A stretch of DNA of 64,000 bases from Nonomuraea soli (GTDB taxonomy: Bacteria; Actinomycetota; Actinomycetes; Streptosporangiales; Streptosporangiaceae), in the NCBI RefSeq assembly GCF_013761175.1, contig NZ_JACDUR010000002.1:936816-1000815 (forward strand). Direction: 5' to 3'. A program made the translations under genes and the position numbers. Positions 1 to 9,306 of this stretch are shown here, piece after piece. How positions within the stretch are numbered: the stretch's first letter is position 1; each line of letters opens with the position of its first letter. Below the pieces are notes generated by a model, which was not told the origin of the DNA, did no database searches, and was given only the letters and a program-made list of their open reading frames with translations.

Positions 1-695
1 TCGCCTTCTCGCCGGTCGTGGAGTCGGGCTGGGACACCGTGCTCCAGGAGGCCAAGCGGGCCAACATCCCGGTCATCCTCACCGACCGGGCCGTCGACTC
101 CAAGGACACCACCCTCTACAAGACCTTCCTCGGATCCGACTTCGTCGAGGAGGGCAAGAAGGCCGGCCAGTGGCTGGTCGAGGAGTATAAGAGCTCCACC
201 GACCCGGTCAACATCGTCGAGCTCCAGGGCACCACCGGCTCGGCCCCGGCCAACGACCGCAAGGCGGGCTTCCTCGAGGTCGTCGGCGCCGATCCCAAGT
301 TCAAGATCATCGCCACGCAGACCGGTGACTTCACCCGCGCCAAGGGCAAGGAGGTCATGGAGGCCTTCCTCAAGTCTAACCCCGACATCGACGTGCTCTA
401 CGCGCACAACGACGACATGGGGCTCGGCGCGATCGAGGCGATCGAGGGCGCGGGCAAGGTGCCCGGCAAGGACATCAAGATCATCACCGTCGACGCGGTG
501 AAGGACGGCATGCAGGCGCTCGCCGACGGGAAGATCAACTTCATCGTCGAGTGCTCGCCGCTGCTCGGCCCGCAGCTGATGGACCTCGCCAAGAAGGTGC
601 TCAAGGGTGAGCAGGTGCCGCCGCGCGTCGTCACCGAGGAGACCACCTTCACGCAGGAGCAGGCCAAGGAAGTCCTGTCCACCCGCCAGTACTGA
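1..695 (+). CDS. ytfQ: Sugar ABC transporter substrate-binding protein, YtfQ-like (5' end outside window)
   Basis: This is the C-terminal ~231 residues of a periplasmic-type sugar-binding protein; the reading frame is open from base 3 and the start and lipoprotein signal lie upstream of the window. The type 1 periplasmic binding fold is recognisable: a hinge-region stretch VILTDRAVDS, then YAHNDDMGLGAIEAIE and DIKIITVDAVKDGMQAL, as in the ribose/galactofuranose binding family. It is followed by the ATPase and two permease genes of one importer, and the locus continues into L-arabinose catabolic genes. The ligand is therefore probably a furanose form of arabinose or a related sugar. That ligand is inferred from context; the family assignment is direct. 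Confidence 0.9.
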   Translation, partial: AFSPVVESGWDTVLQEAKRANIPVILTDRAVDSKDTTLYKTFLGSDFVEEGKKAGQWLVEEYKSSTDPVNIVELQGTTGSAPANDRKAGFLEVVGADPKFKIIATQTGDFTRAKGKEVMEAFLKSNPDIDVLYAHNDDMGLGAIEAIEGAGKVPGKDIKIITVDAVKDGMQALADGKINFIVECSPLLGPQLMDLAKKVLKGEQVPPRVVTEETTFTQEQAKEVLSTRQY

Positions 696-703
696 TCCGC
701 CCC

Positions 704-810
704 GCCGTACACGGACCCCCGTGGTCCGTACGGCACGCATGGGTCACCCCCACCCGCCGCGCCCGGCCGGCGTCTGTCCAGGGAGACGGCCGGCCGGCGC
801 GCGGGTGGGG
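704..810 (+). terminator. Two consecutive stem-loops between binding-protein and ATPase genes
   Basis: Two inverted repeats fill the 153-base gap. The first pairs 704-717 with 723-734, with a two-base bulge around the GCCGTAC/GGTCC arms. The second is long and very GC-rich: 748-771 (starting CCCCACCCGC) pairs with 788-810 (ending GGGTGGGG) around a ~16-base loop. No T-run follows, so these are better read as attenuating or mRNA-stabilising structures that keep the binding protein more abundant than the membrane components. That arrangement is known for ABC importers. The function is inferred. Confidence 0.6.
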
Positions 811-848
811 CGCCGCGACGCGGATCGAGGAAGAAGAAGAGGAATGCG

Positions 849-2372
849 GTGAGTGGCAAGACGGAGTCCTTGACGGGGCCGATCCTGCTGATGCGGGGCA
901 TCGGCAAGCAGTTCCCCGGAGTGGTGGCGCTCGACGGCGTCGACTTCCGGCTGCTGCCCGGCGAGGTGCACGCCCTGATGGGAGAGAACGGCGCCGGCAA
1001 ATCCACCCTGATCAAGGTCCTGACCGGGGTGTACGAGATCGACGCGGGCACGATCGAGCTGTCCGGGCAGCAGGTGGCCTTCTCCAGCCCCCTGGCCGCC
1101 CAGCAGGCCGGGATCAGCACGGTCTACCAGGAGGTCAACCTCTGCACGAACCTGTCGGTGGCCGAGAACATCTTCATCGGCCGCGAGCCGCGCCGCAGGG
1201 GCCGCATCGACTGGAAACGCATGCGCGCCAGGGCGAGCGAACTACTGGCCGGGCTCGGCATCGACCTGGACGTGTCGACGCCGCTGTCGAGCCACTCGCT
1301 GGCCGTGCAGCAGATGGTCGCCATCGCCCGCGCGGTCGACATCGAGGCGCGCGTGCTGATCCTGGACGAGCCCACCTCCAGCCTCGACGCGGGGGAGGTG
1401 GAGCAGCTGTTCGACGTGATGCGCGCCCTGAAGGCGCAGGGCATCGCGATCCTGTTCGTCTCGCACTTCCTCGACCAGATCTACGAGATCGCCGACCGGA
1501 TGACGATCCTGCGCAACGGCCGGCTCGTGGGTGAGTACCTGACCCGCGAGCTGCCGCAGGTCGAGCTGGTCGCCAAGATGATCGGCCAGGTGCTGGCCGA
1601 CCTCGAAAAGCTCCACGGCGAGGCCAGGGCCTTCGACGAGCCCCTGGTGCAGGCGCAGGCGCTGGGCCGAGCCGGGGCCGTCGAGCCGTTCACCCTCACC
1701 ATCCACGAAGGCGAGGTGGTGGGGCTGGCCGGGCTGCTCGGCTCCGGCCGTACGGAGGCGGCGCGGTTGTTGTTCGGCGCCGACCACGCGACCGGCGGCC
1801 AGGTCGTCTACGGCGGCGAACCCGCGGCGCTGCGCTCGCCGCGCGCCGCGATGCAACGGAAGATCGCGTTCCTGTCGGAGGACCGCAAACGCGACGGCCT
1901 GGTCCCCGAGCTCACCGTGCGCGAGAACATCATCCTGGCGCTGCAGGCCACCCGCGGCTGGACCAGGCCCGTGCCGAGAGAGCAGCAGGACAAGCTCGTC
2001 GCCAAGTACATCGCCGCGCTGAAGATCAGCCCGGCCCATCCCGAGATTCCCGTGCGCAACCTGTCGGGCGGCAACCAGCAGAAGGTCCTGCTGGCCCGGT
2101 GGCTCATCCTCGAACCCCGGCTGCTCATCCTCGACGAGCCCACGCGCGGCATCGACGTCGGGGCCAAGGCCGAGATCCAGCGGCTCGTCGTCGAGCTGTC
2201 CGACGGCGGGGTCGCGGTGCTGTTCATCTCCGCCGAGCTCGAAGAGGTGCTGCGGCTCAGCCACAAGGTGGGCGTGCTGCGCGACCGGCGGCTGGTGGCG
2301 GTCCTGCCCAACGACGACGAGCTGACCACGGAGGCGCTCATGGAGACGATCGCCCGGGGAGGCGCGCGATGA
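849..2372 (+). CDS. ytfR: Sugar ABC transporter ATP-binding protein with two nucleotide-binding domains (YtfR-like)
   Basis: Energises the importer of the preceding binding protein. The 507 residues contain two ABC domains, as usual for the RbsA/MglA/YtfR family. The first has Walker A GENGAGKST (~res 46-54) and Walker B VLILDEPTSS. The second has a weak P-loop (GLLGSGRTEAAR), signature LSGGNQQK and Walker B LLILDEPTRG. A degenerate second P-loop is normal in this family. The GTG start at 849 lies just after a purine-rich GAGGAA-type ribosome-binding site. The stop overlaps the next start as ATGA. The frame ends at the expected family length. Confidence 0.93.
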   Translation: MSGKTESLTGPILLMRGIGKQFPGVVALDGVDFRLLPGEVHALMGENGAGKSTLIKVLTGVYEIDAGTIELSGQQVAFSSPLAAQQAGISTVYQEVNLCTNLSVAENIFIGREPRRRGRIDWKRMRARASELLAGLGIDLDVSTPLSSHSLAVQQMVAIARAVDIEARVLILDEPTSSLDAGEVEQLFDVMRALKAQGIAILFVSHFLDQIYEIADRMTILRNGRLVGEYLTRELPQVELVAKMIGQVLADLEKLHGEARAFDEPLVQAQALGRAGAVEPFTLTIHEGEVVGLAGLLGSGRTEAARLLFGADHATGGQVVYGGEPAALRSPRAAMQRKIAFLSEDRKRDGLVPELTVRENIILALQATRGWTRPVPREQQDKLVAKYIAALKISPAHPEIPVRNLSGGNQQKVLLARWLILEPRLLILDEPTRGIDVGAKAEIQRLVVELSDGGVAVLFISAELEEVLRLSHKVGVLRDRRLVAVLPNDDELTTEALMETIARGGAR

Positions 2373-3382
2373 GGCGCCTGCTCTGGCCGCTGGTGATCCT
2401 GGCGCTGCTGCTCCTGGTGAACGTGGTCTTCACCCCGAACTTCCTGTCGATCCAGATGCGCGACGGCCACCTGTACGGCAGCCTGATCGACATCCTGCGC
2501 TTCGGCGCCCCGCTCATGCTGGTCTCGCTCGGCATGACCCTCGTCATCGCCACCGGCGGCATCGACCTGTCGGTCGGCTCGGTCGTGGCCATCTCGGGCG
2601 CGCTGGCGTGCCTGCAGATCAGCCAGGACGCCGGCGTCGCCTGGGCGGTCGCCCTCGCCCTCGGCCTGTCGGTGCTGCTCGGAGCCTGGAACGGCTTCCT
2701 GGTCGCGACCGTCGGCATCCAGCCGATCATCGCCACCCTCATCCTCATGGTCGCCGGGCGCGGCCTGGCCCAGCTCATCACCGACGGGCAGATCATCACG
2801 ATCGTCAACCCCGCCTACAAGCTCATCGGCGGCGGCTACCTGCTCGCCGTGCCGTTCGGGATCCTGCTGGTCCTGGCGGTGCTGGCGGTCACCGCCTTCC
2901 TCGTCAGGCGGCTGGCGCTCGGCCTGCTCATCGAGGCGGTCGGCGGCAACGCCGAGGCCAGCAGGCTCGCCGGGGTGCGCTCGAAGGGCATCATCATCGT
3001 CGTCTACGCCTTCGCCGCGCTGTGCGCGGGACTGGCCGGCCTGATGATCAGCTCCAACGTCTCCAGCGCCGACGGCAACAACGCCGGGCTCTGGATCGAG
3101 CTGGACGCCATCCTCGCGGTCGTCATCGGCGGGACCTCGCTGCTGGGCGGGCGGTTCTCGCTCGGCGGCACGATCCTGGGGGCGCTGATCATCCAGACGC
3201 TCACGACCACCATCTACTCCATCGGTGTGCCACCGGAGACGACGCTGCTGTTCAAGGCGCTCGTGGTCACCGTGGTCTGCCTGATCCAGTCGCCGGCCTT
3301 CCGGGCCAAGGTCCTCGGCCGCCGCAGACGGCCCCCAGCGCCCGGCCCGGTGCCGGGGGAGAAGGTGCGGGTGTCGGCATGA
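2369..3382 (+). CDS. ytfT: Sugar ABC transporter permease (YtfT-like)
   Basis: Membrane subunit of the furanose importer, 337 residues from the ATG at 2369, which overlaps the ATPase stop by four bases. The frame is open further upstream, but that part lies inside ytfR and is not used. The sequence is a chain of about eight to ten hydrophobic segments. It includes the family block GMTLVIATGGIDLSVGSV near residue 55 and AVVIGGTSLLGG near residue 250, both typical of RbsC/YtfT permeases (BPD_transp_2). It is followed, again with an ATGA overlap, by a paralogous permease, so the channel is probably a heterodimer. Confidence 0.92.
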   Translation: MRRLLWPLVILALLLLVNVVFTPNFLSIQMRDGHLYGSLIDILRFGAPLMLVSLGMTLVIATGGIDLSVGSVVAISGALACLQISQDAGVAWAVALALGLSVLLGAWNGFLVATVGIQPIIATLILMVAGRGLAQLITDGQIITIVNPAYKLIGGGYLLAVPFGILLVLAVLAVTAFLVRRLALGLLIEAVGGNAEASRLAGVRSKGIIIVVYAFAALCAGLAGLMISSNVSSADGNNAGLWIELDAILAVVIGGTSLLGGRFSLGGTILGALIIQTLTTTIYSIGVPPETTLLFKALVVTVVCLIQSPAFRAKVLGRRRRPPAPGPVPGEKVRVSA

Positions 3383-4383
3383 GCATCGCCACCTTGCCCA
3401 AGGCCACCGCGGCCACCCTCACCAACCCGCGCTACGTGCCGGTCCTGGTGACGTTCGGGCTGTTCCTGGCCATGTTCGTCGCCGGCGGGCTGCGCTACGA
3501 GGGATTCTTCAGCGGCCAGATCATCCTGAACGCCTTCATCGACAACGCCTTCCTCCTGGTCGTCGCGGTCGGCATGACCTTCGTCATCCTTACCGGCGGC
3601 ATCGACCTGTCGGTCGGCTCGGTGGTGGCGCTGTCGACGATGATCGCGGCGAGCCTGATGGCCGGCCCCGGCTGGCCGCCGTACGTGGTGGTGCCCCTGG
3701 TCCTGCTGATCGGCGCGACGCTCGGCGCGGTGATGGGCTTCATCATCCACGTCTTCGAGATCCAGCCGTTCATCGTCACCCTCGCCGGCATGTTCCTGGC
3801 CCGCGGCCTGTGCTACACGATCGGCACCGACTCCATCAAGATCGACGACCCGACCTTCACCGCCTTCGCCCAGACGCAGATCGACCTGTTCGCCGGACTG
3901 TGGATCTCGCCGAGCGTGCTGATCGCCCTGGCCGTGGTGGCCGTCGGAGCCTACGTCCTGCACTACACGCGGCTCGGGCGCAGCGTCTACGCGGTCGGCG
4001 GCAGCGAGCAGTCGGCGCTGCTCATGGGCCTGTCCGTAGGCCGGACCAAGATCGCGGTCTACACGATCAGCGGGTTCTGCTCGGCGCTGGGCGGGGTCCT
4101 GCTGTCGTTCTACATGCTGTCCGGGTACGGCCTGCACGCGGTGGGCATGGAACTCGACGCGATCGCCGCCGTCGTCATCGGCGGCACCCTGCTGACCGGA
4201 GGGTCGGGACTGCTCATCGGCACCGTGCTCGGCGTGCTGGTGCTCCATCTCATCCAGACCATCATCAGCTTCGAGGGAACGCTGAGCTCCTGGTGGACGA
4301 AGATCTTCATCGGTCTGCTGCTGTTCGTCTTCATCCTGCTGCAGCGGGTCTTCTCCATGCGCCGCCCCCGGCGCTCGCCATGA
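3379..4383 (+). CDS. yjfF: Sugar ABC transporter permease (YjfF-like)
   Basis: Second membrane subunit, 334 residues from the ATG at 3379, which overlaps the upstream stop. It is paralogous to the preceding permease: the same GMTFVILTGGIDLSVGSV block near residue 65 and AVVIGGTLLTGG near residue 260, with a polytopic hydrophobic profile. In E. coli the YtfT/YjfF pair forms the galactofuranose transporter with YtfQ and YtfR, and the order here is the same. The gene is followed after 54 bases by a LacI-type regulator and then araBDA, which suggests the cargo is arabinose or an arabinose oligomer unit rather than galactofuranose. Confidence 0.92.
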   Translation: MSIATLPKATAATLTNPRYVPVLVTFGLFLAMFVAGGLRYEGFFSGQIILNAFIDNAFLLVVAVGMTFVILTGGIDLSVGSVVALSTMIAASLMAGPGWPPYVVVPLVLLIGATLGAVMGFIIHVFEIQPFIVTLAGMFLARGLCYTIGTDSIKIDDPTFTAFAQTQIDLFAGLWISPSVLIALAVVAVGAYVLHYTRLGRSVYAVGGSEQSALLMGLSVGRTKIAVYTISGFCSALGGVLLSFYMLSGYGLHAVGMELDAIAAVVIGGTLLTGGSGLLIGTVLGVLVLHLIQTIISFEGTLSSWWTKIFIGLLLFVFILLQRVFSMRRPRRSP

Positions 4384-4437
4384 CCGAGCGCATCCTTTCT
4401 GCGGCAGAATTGGGGCAGTCCAGCGAAAGGAACATCC

Positions 4438-5457
4438 GTGGGATCGACTGACAGGCGCCGCCCGCCGGTGATGTCCGACGTCGCCAGGCTCGCGGGGGTG
4501 TCCCACCAGACGGTCTCGCGCGTCCTGAACGACCATCCCAACGTGCGCTCCGACACCAAGGCCAGGGTGCTCGAGGCGATCGACCAGCTCGGCTACCGGC
4601 GCAACCTGGTGGCCCGCGCGCTGGTCACCAACCGCTCGCGCACCCTCGGCGTCGTCAGCTTCGACACCACCCTGTACGGCCCGGCCAGCACCATCTACGG
4701 CATCGAGCAGGCCGCCCGCACGGCGGGCTACTTCATCAGCATCGTCAGCCTGAAGTCGCTCGACGCCGCCAACGTGCGCGACGCCATCGACTACCTCACC
4801 GAGCAGGGCGTCGACGGCGTCATCGTCGTCGCCCCGCAACGCTCGGCCGCCCGCGCGCTGGAGAAGCTGCCGCAGGGCCTGCCCGCCGTCGCGGTCGAGG
4901 GCACCCACCGGGCCAACGTCTCGGTCGTCTGCATCGACCAGATCGAGGGCGCCAGGCTCGCCACCCAGCACCTCCTCGACCTGGGTCACGAGACCGTCTG
5001 GCACATCGCGGGACCGCCCGACTGGCTGGAGGCCGAGGGCCGGCTCGAAGGCTGGCGCAGCGCCCTGGAGGCGGCCGGCCGCCAGGTGCCCGAGCCGCTG
5101 CCCGGCGACTGGAGCCCGCGCGCCGGCTACGAGGCGGGCAAGCGCCTGGCGGGCATGGACGAGGTGACGGCGGTCTTCGTCGCCAACGATCAGATGGCGC
5201 TCGGCGCGCTGCGGGCCTTCACGGAGGAAGGCGTCAAGGTCCCCGAGCGGATCAGCCTGGTCGGCTTCGACGACATCCCCGAGTCGGCGTTCTTCTCGCC
5301 GCCGCTGACCACCGTCAGGCAGGACTTCGACATCGTCGGCCGCCACTGCATCGACGTGCTGCTGCGCCAGATCGACTCCAGCGGCCCCGGCACCTACGAG
5401 CGGCTGGTCGTACGGCCGGGCTTCGTCGTCAGATCCAGCACGTCACCCGCGCGCTGA
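4438..5457 (+). CDS. LacI-family transcriptional regulator of the arabinose locus
   Basis: 339-residue repressor-type protein. The N-terminal helix-turn-helix is the family pattern MSDVARLAGVSHQTVSRVLN (~res 12-31) with the hinge helix LVARALVTNRSRTLGVV. The rest is a periplasmic-binding-protein-like effector domain ending near VGFDDIPESAFFSPPLTTV. The GTG start at 4438 is preceded by GAAAGGAAC at good spacing. It sits between the importer genes and araB in the same orientation, so it likely responds to arabinose or a phosphorylated intermediate and controls the whole locus. No clear palindromic operator was found in the short gaps here; it may lie upstream of ytfQ, outside the window. Confidence 0.9.
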   Translation: MGSTDRRRPPVMSDVARLAGVSHQTVSRVLNDHPNVRSDTKARVLEAIDQLGYRRNLVARALVTNRSRTLGVVSFDTTLYGPASTIYGIEQAARTAGYFISIVSLKSLDAANVRDAIDYLTEQGVDGVIVVAPQRSAARALEKLPQGLPAVAVEGTHRANVSVVCIDQIEGARLATQHLLDLGHETVWHIAGPPDWLEAEGRLEGWRSALEAAGRQVPEPLPGDWSPRAGYEAGKRLAGMDEVTAVFVANDQMALGALRAFTEEGVKVPERISLVGFDDIPESAFFSPPLTTVRQDFDIVGRHCIDVLLRQIDSSGPGTYERLVVRPGFVVRSSTSPAR

Positions 5458-5498
5458 CCGTGAGACACCTCGGACGAGAGTGAGAGTTGGAGCAGGAT

Positions 5499-7100
5499 GT
5501 GAACGCTAACAGCCATGTCATCGGCGTCGACTTCGGCACGCTGTCCGGCCGCGCCGTCGTAGTCCGCGCCGCCGACGGCGCGGAGCTCGCGAGCGCCGTG
5601 CACGAGTACGGCGACGCGGTGATCGAGGAGCACCTGCCCGGCTCCGGCGTACGGCTCGGACCTGACTGGGCGTTGCAGTCGCCCCACGACTGGATCGAGG
5701 TGCTCAAGACCGCCGTGCCGGAGGCGATCGCCGCCGCGGGCGTGGATCCGGCCTCCGTGATCGGGATCGGCACCGATTTCACCGCGTGCACCATCTTGCC
5801 CACGACCGCCGAGGGTGAGCCGTTGTGTGTCGCCGAGCCGGATCGGCCGCACGCGTGGCCGAAGTTGTGGAAGCATCACGCCGCTCAGGCGCATGCCGAC
5901 CGGATCAACGCGCTGGCCGCTGCCCGGGGTGAGGCGTGGTTGCCGCGCTATGGCGGGAAGATCTCGGCGGAGTGGGCGTTCGCCAAGGGCCTGCAGCTGC
6001 TCGAAGAGGATCCTGAGCTGTATGGCAGGGCTGAGCGGTGGATCGAGGCGGCCGACTGGATCGTCTGGCAGCTGACGGGGGTGGAGTCACGCAATGTGTG
6101 CACCGCCGGTTACAAGGAGATCTTTCAGGACGGCCGCTACCCGTCGCGGGAGTTCCTGGCGGCGCTCAACCCCGGTTTCGAGGGGTTCGTGGACAAGCTG
6201 GCCACCGCGCCGCTCGCGCCGCTGGGCGGGCTGGCCGGGCGGCTGAGTGCTCGGGCGGCGGCGTGGACGGGGCTGCCGGAGGGGATCGCGGTCGCGGTCG
6301 GCAATGTGGATGCGCATGTGACCTCGGCGGCGGCCGATGCGGTGCGGCCGGGGCAGATGGTGGCGATCATGGGGACGTCGACCTGTCATGTGATGCCGTC
6401 GGATCGGCTGGCCGAGGTGCCGGGCATGTGCGGGGTGGTGGCCGATGGGATCGTGCCGGGCCTGTGGGGTTATGAGGCGGGCCAGTCGGGGGTGGGTGAC
6501 ATCTTCGGCTGGTGGGTTGAGCAGGTCGGCCGTACCCACGAGGAGCTGACCGAACTGGCGGCTGGGCAGCGGGTGGGTGAGCACGGGCTGGTGGCGCTGG
6601 ACTGGCACAACGGTAACCGTTCGGTGCTGGTCGACCATCACCTGTCCGGGGTGATCGTGGGTCAGACGCTGGCGACCCGGCCGGAGGAGGTGTATCGGGC
6701 GTTGGTCGAGGCGACCGCGTTCGGTGCTCGGGTGATCGTGGAGGCGTTCGAGGCGGCCGGGGTGGCGGTGGAGGAGTTCATCGTGGCCGGCGGGTTGTTG
6801 AAGAACGCGTTCTTGATGCAGATCTACGCCGATGTGCTGCGTCGTCCGTTGTCGGTGATCGGTTCCGATCAGGGCCCGGCGCTGGGTTCGGCGATTCACG
6901 CCGCGGTGGCGGCGGGGGCGTATCCGGACATTCAGCAGGCCTCCAAGGCGATGGGCAAGCGGGTCGAGAAGGCTTACGAGCCGGATGCGGAGCGGGCGGA
7001 TGCCTATGACCAGTTGTATGCCGTCTACCGCGAGCTGCATGACACCTTCGCCGATGGCAGGGTGTTGCACGGGTTGCGGGCGTTGAGGGACCGCGCATGA
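5499..7100 (+). CDS. araB: L-ribulokinase
   Basis: Phosphorylates L-ribulose to L-ribulose 5-phosphate, the second step of L-arabinose catabolism. FGGY-kinase features: N-terminal phosphate-binding loop VDFGTLSGRAVVV, the ribulokinase-type GTDFTACT, MGTSTCH, and C-terminal VAGGLLKNAFLMQ. The GTG at 5499 is preferred because GGAG lies at 5489-5492 with six bases between; an in-frame TTG at 5487 is less well placed. It is 533 residues, normal for AraB. Its stop overlaps the araD start (ATGA). From about 5770 the codon usage changes to many TTG, GAT, CAT and TAT codons (see findings). Confidence 0.94.
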   Translation: MNANSHVIGVDFGTLSGRAVVVRAADGAELASAVHEYGDAVIEEHLPGSGVRLGPDWALQSPHDWIEVLKTAVPEAIAAAGVDPASVIGIGTDFTACTILPTTAEGEPLCVAEPDRPHAWPKLWKHHAAQAHADRINALAAARGEAWLPRYGGKISAEWAFAKGLQLLEEDPELYGRAERWIEAADWIVWQLTGVESRNVCTAGYKEIFQDGRYPSREFLAALNPGFEGFVDKLATAPLAPLGGLAGRLSARAAAWTGLPEGIAVAVGNVDAHVTSAAADAVRPGQMVAIMGTSTCHVMPSDRLAEVPGMCGVVADGIVPGLWGYEAGQSGVGDIFGWWVEQVGRTHEELTELAAGQRVGEHGLVALDWHNGNRSVLVDHHLSGVIVGQTLATRPEEVYRALVEATAFGARVIVEAFEAAGVAVEEFIVAGGLLKNAFLMQIYADVLRRPLSVIGSDQGPALGSAIHAAVAAGAYPDIQQASKAMGKRVEKAYEPDAERADAYDQLYAVYRELHDTFADGRVLHGLRALRDRA

Positions 7101-7744
7101 GGAAGATCGTCTGTGACTTGCACGCCGAGCTGGTGCGTAACCATCTGGTGGCGTGGACGGCGGGGAATGTGTCGGGCCGGATTCCGGGCGAGGACCTGTT
7201 CGTGATCAAGCCGTCCGGGGTGTCCTACGACGAGCTCACCCCGGAGGCGATGGTCGTCTGCGACTTGGACGGCAACCTGGTGGAGGGTGAGCATGCCCCG
7301 TCCAGTGACACCGCCGCGCACGCCTACGTTTACCGGCACATGCCGCAGGTGGGTGGGGTGGTGCACACCCATTCCACCTACGCTTCGGCGTGGGCGGCCC
7401 GGGATGAGGCGATTCCGTGTGTGCTGACCGCGATGGCCGATGAGTTCGGCGGGGAGATCCCGGTGGGGCCGTTCGCGTTGATCGGTGACGACTCGATCGG
7501 GCAGGGCATCGTGGCCACGCTGAAGGGTCATCGTTCGCCTGCGGTGTTGATGAGGAATCACGGCGTGTTCACCATCGGCGCCACTCCGCGGGCGGCGGTG
7601 AAGGCGGCGGTGATGTGTGAGGACGTGGCCCGCACCGTGCACATCTCCCGTCAGCTGGGTGAGCCGGTGCCGATCGCGCGGGCCGATGTCGACCGGCTGT
7701 ATGACCGTTACCAGAACGTGTATGGACAAAGGAGCCCCCGATGA
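7097..7744 (+). CDS. araD: L-ribulose-5-phosphate 4-epimerase
   Basis: Converts L-ribulose 5-phosphate to D-xylulose 5-phosphate, feeding the pentose phosphate pathway. It is a class II aldolase/epimerase-fold protein of 215 residues. The N-terminal block [10 protein letters not shown], the zinc ligands His90 and His92 (GVVHTHST) and His155 (MRNHGVF), and the SSDT phosphate-binding segment (~res 69-72) are present. It overlaps araB by four bases and araA by four bases, so the three enzymes are translationally coupled. The whole gene lies inside the tract of atypical codon usage. Confidence 0.94.
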   Translation: MRKIVCDLHAELVRNHLVAWTAGNVSGRIPGEDLFVIKPSGVSYDELTPEAMVVCDLDGNLVEGEHAPSSDTAAHAYVYRHMPQVGGVVHTHSTYASAWAARDEAIPCVLTAMADEFGGEIPVGPFALIGDDSIGQGIVATLKGHRSPAVLMRNHGVFTIGATPRAAVKAAVMCEDVARTVHISRQLGEPVPIARADVDRLYDRYQNVYGQRSPR

Positions 7745-9198
7745 GCATCTGGTTCCTGACCGGCAGCCAGCATCTGTATGGCGAGGAGACTCTCGCGCAG
7801 GTGGCTGAGCAGTCGCAGGCGATCGCCTCTGCGCTACCGGTGGCGGTGGAGTGGAGGCCGGTGCTGACGGATGCGGCGGCGATCCGGCGGGTGATGCTGG
7901 AGGCCAACGCCGATGACGCGTGTACGGGGGTGATCGCGTGGATGCACACCTTCTCGCCGGCGAAGATGTGGATCGCGGGGTTGGATGCGTTGCGTAAGCC
8001 GTTGCTGCATCTGCATACGCAGGCCAATGTCGAGTTGCCGTGGGCGTCGATCGACATGGATTTCATGAATTTGAACCAGGCCGCGCATGGTGATCGTGAG
8101 TTCGGGTTCATTCAGACGCGGTTGGGGGTGGCGCGTAAGACGGTCGCCGGACACGTCAGCGACCCCGCCGTCGCGGAACGCGTCAACGCCTGGGTCGCGG
8201 CGGCCAGAGGCTTCAACGAGCTCAGAACTCTGAAACTCGCCCGCTTCGGCGACAACATGCGCGACGTGGCCGTCACCGAGGGCGACAAGGTCGAGGCGCA
8301 GCTGCGGTTCGGGGTCTCGGTCAACACCTACGGCGTCAACGACCTGGTCGAAGCCGTCGACGCCGTGGCGGACGCGGACGTCTCGGCGCTGGTCAAGGAG
8401 TACGCAGAGCTCTACCGGGTGGCCCCGGAGCTGCTCGGCGACCGGCGCGAGTCGCTGCGCTACGCCGCCCGTATCGAGATCGGCCTGCGCGGCTTCCTCG
8501 AATCAGGCGGGTTCAAGGCGTTCACCACCAACTTCGAGGACCTCGGCGGTCTGCGCCAGTTGCCGGGCCTGGCCGTGCAGCGGCTGATGGCCGACGGTTA
8601 CGGCTTCGGTGGCGAGGGCGACTGGAAGACCTCGGTCCTGGTGCGCACCCTCAAGGCGATGGCCCCGGGCGGCGCGACCAGCTTCATGGAGGACTACACC
8701 TACCATCTGGTGCCCGGCGAGCAGCTGATCCTGGGCGCGCACATGCTGGAGGTCTGCCCGTCGATCGCGGCCGGCACTCCGTCGTGCGAGATCCACCCGC
8801 TGGGCATCGGCAACCGTGAGGACCCGGTCCGTCTGGTCTTCGACGCCGCCCAGGGTCCTGGCGTGGTGGTCGGGCTGGCCGATCTGGGCGACCGGTTCCG
8901 GCTGGTGGCCAACGAGGTCGATCTGGTGGCGCCGCTGCGGCCGCTGCCGAACCTGCCCGTCGCCCGAGCGATCTGGCGCCCCCGCCCCGACCTGCGTACC
9001 TCCGCCGAGGCCTGGCTCACCGCCGGAGCCCCGCACCACACCGTGCTCTCGACCTCCGTGGGCGCCGAGGAACTGACGGACCTGGCCGACATGCTCGGCG
9101 TCGAACTCGTCGTCATCGACCGCGACACCACGCCGCGCCAGTTCGCCAAGGAGCTGCGCTGGAACCAGGCCTACTACCGCCTCGCCCAGGGGTTCTGA
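7741..9198 (+). CDS. araA: L-arabinose isomerase
   Basis: Isomerises L-arabinose to L-ribulose, the first catabolic step. The 485-residue protein has the family N-terminus [15 protein letters not shown], the substrate/metal region [12 protein letters not shown] and the C-terminal metal-binding stretch [12 protein letters not shown]. The start overlaps the araD stop (ATGA). Codon usage is mixed: the first ~135 codons share the T-ending style of araD, while from about base 8146 codons switch abruptly to the C/G-ending style of the rest of the window. A strong stem-loop follows the stop and ends the operon. Confidence 0.95.
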   Translation: MSIWFLTGSQHLYGEETLAQVAEQSQAIASALPVAVEWRPVLTDAAAIRRVMLEANADDACTGVIAWMHTFSPAKMWIAGLDALRKPLLHLHTQANVELPWASIDMDFMNLNQAAHGDREFGFIQTRLGVARKTVAGHVSDPAVAERVNAWVAAARGFNELRTLKLARFGDNMRDVAVTEGDKVEAQLRFGVSVNTYGVNDLVEAVDAVADADVSALVKEYAELYRVAPELLGDRRESLRYAARIEIGLRGFLESGGFKAFTTNFEDLGGLRQLPGLAVQRLMADGYGFGGEGDWKTSVLVRTLKAMAPGGATSFMEDYTYHLVPGEQLILGAHMLEVCPSIAAGTPSCEIHPLGIGNREDPVRLVFDAAQGPGVVVGLADLGDRFRLVANEVDLVAPLRPLPNLPVARAIWRPRPDLRTSAEAWLTAGAPHHTVLSTSVGAEELTDLADMLGVELVVIDRDTTPRQFAKELRWNQAYYRLAQGF

Positions 9199-9205
9199 GG
9201 TCATC

Positions 9206-9239
9206 CTCCCTCTTCTCCCGCCGCCCGGAGGAGAGGGAG
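9206..9239 (+). terminator. Stem-loop terminator after araBDA
   Basis: A 13-base arm CTCCCTCTTCTCC (9206-9218) pairs with GGAGGAGAGGGAG (9227-9239), with one T-G wobble and an eight-base loop, just eight bases after the araA stop. There is no T-run, as is common in GC-rich actinomycetes. The remaining bases up to 9306 show no other feature. Confidence 0.65.
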
Positions 9240-9306
9240 CCGCCCGCCGTACGGCCACCAGGTTCTGGAGCGCCGCCACATCTCCCTGTCACCCCCGCGG
9301 TCTATC

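Noticed and set aside
3214..5346. A minus-strand open frame of 710 codons across yjfF and the LacI gene
   Set aside because: It covers two well-recognised plus-strand genes and has shadow composition.
5487..5489. TTG start for araB
   Set aside because: GTG at 5499 has GGAG at better spacing and agrees with the usual N-terminus of AraB.
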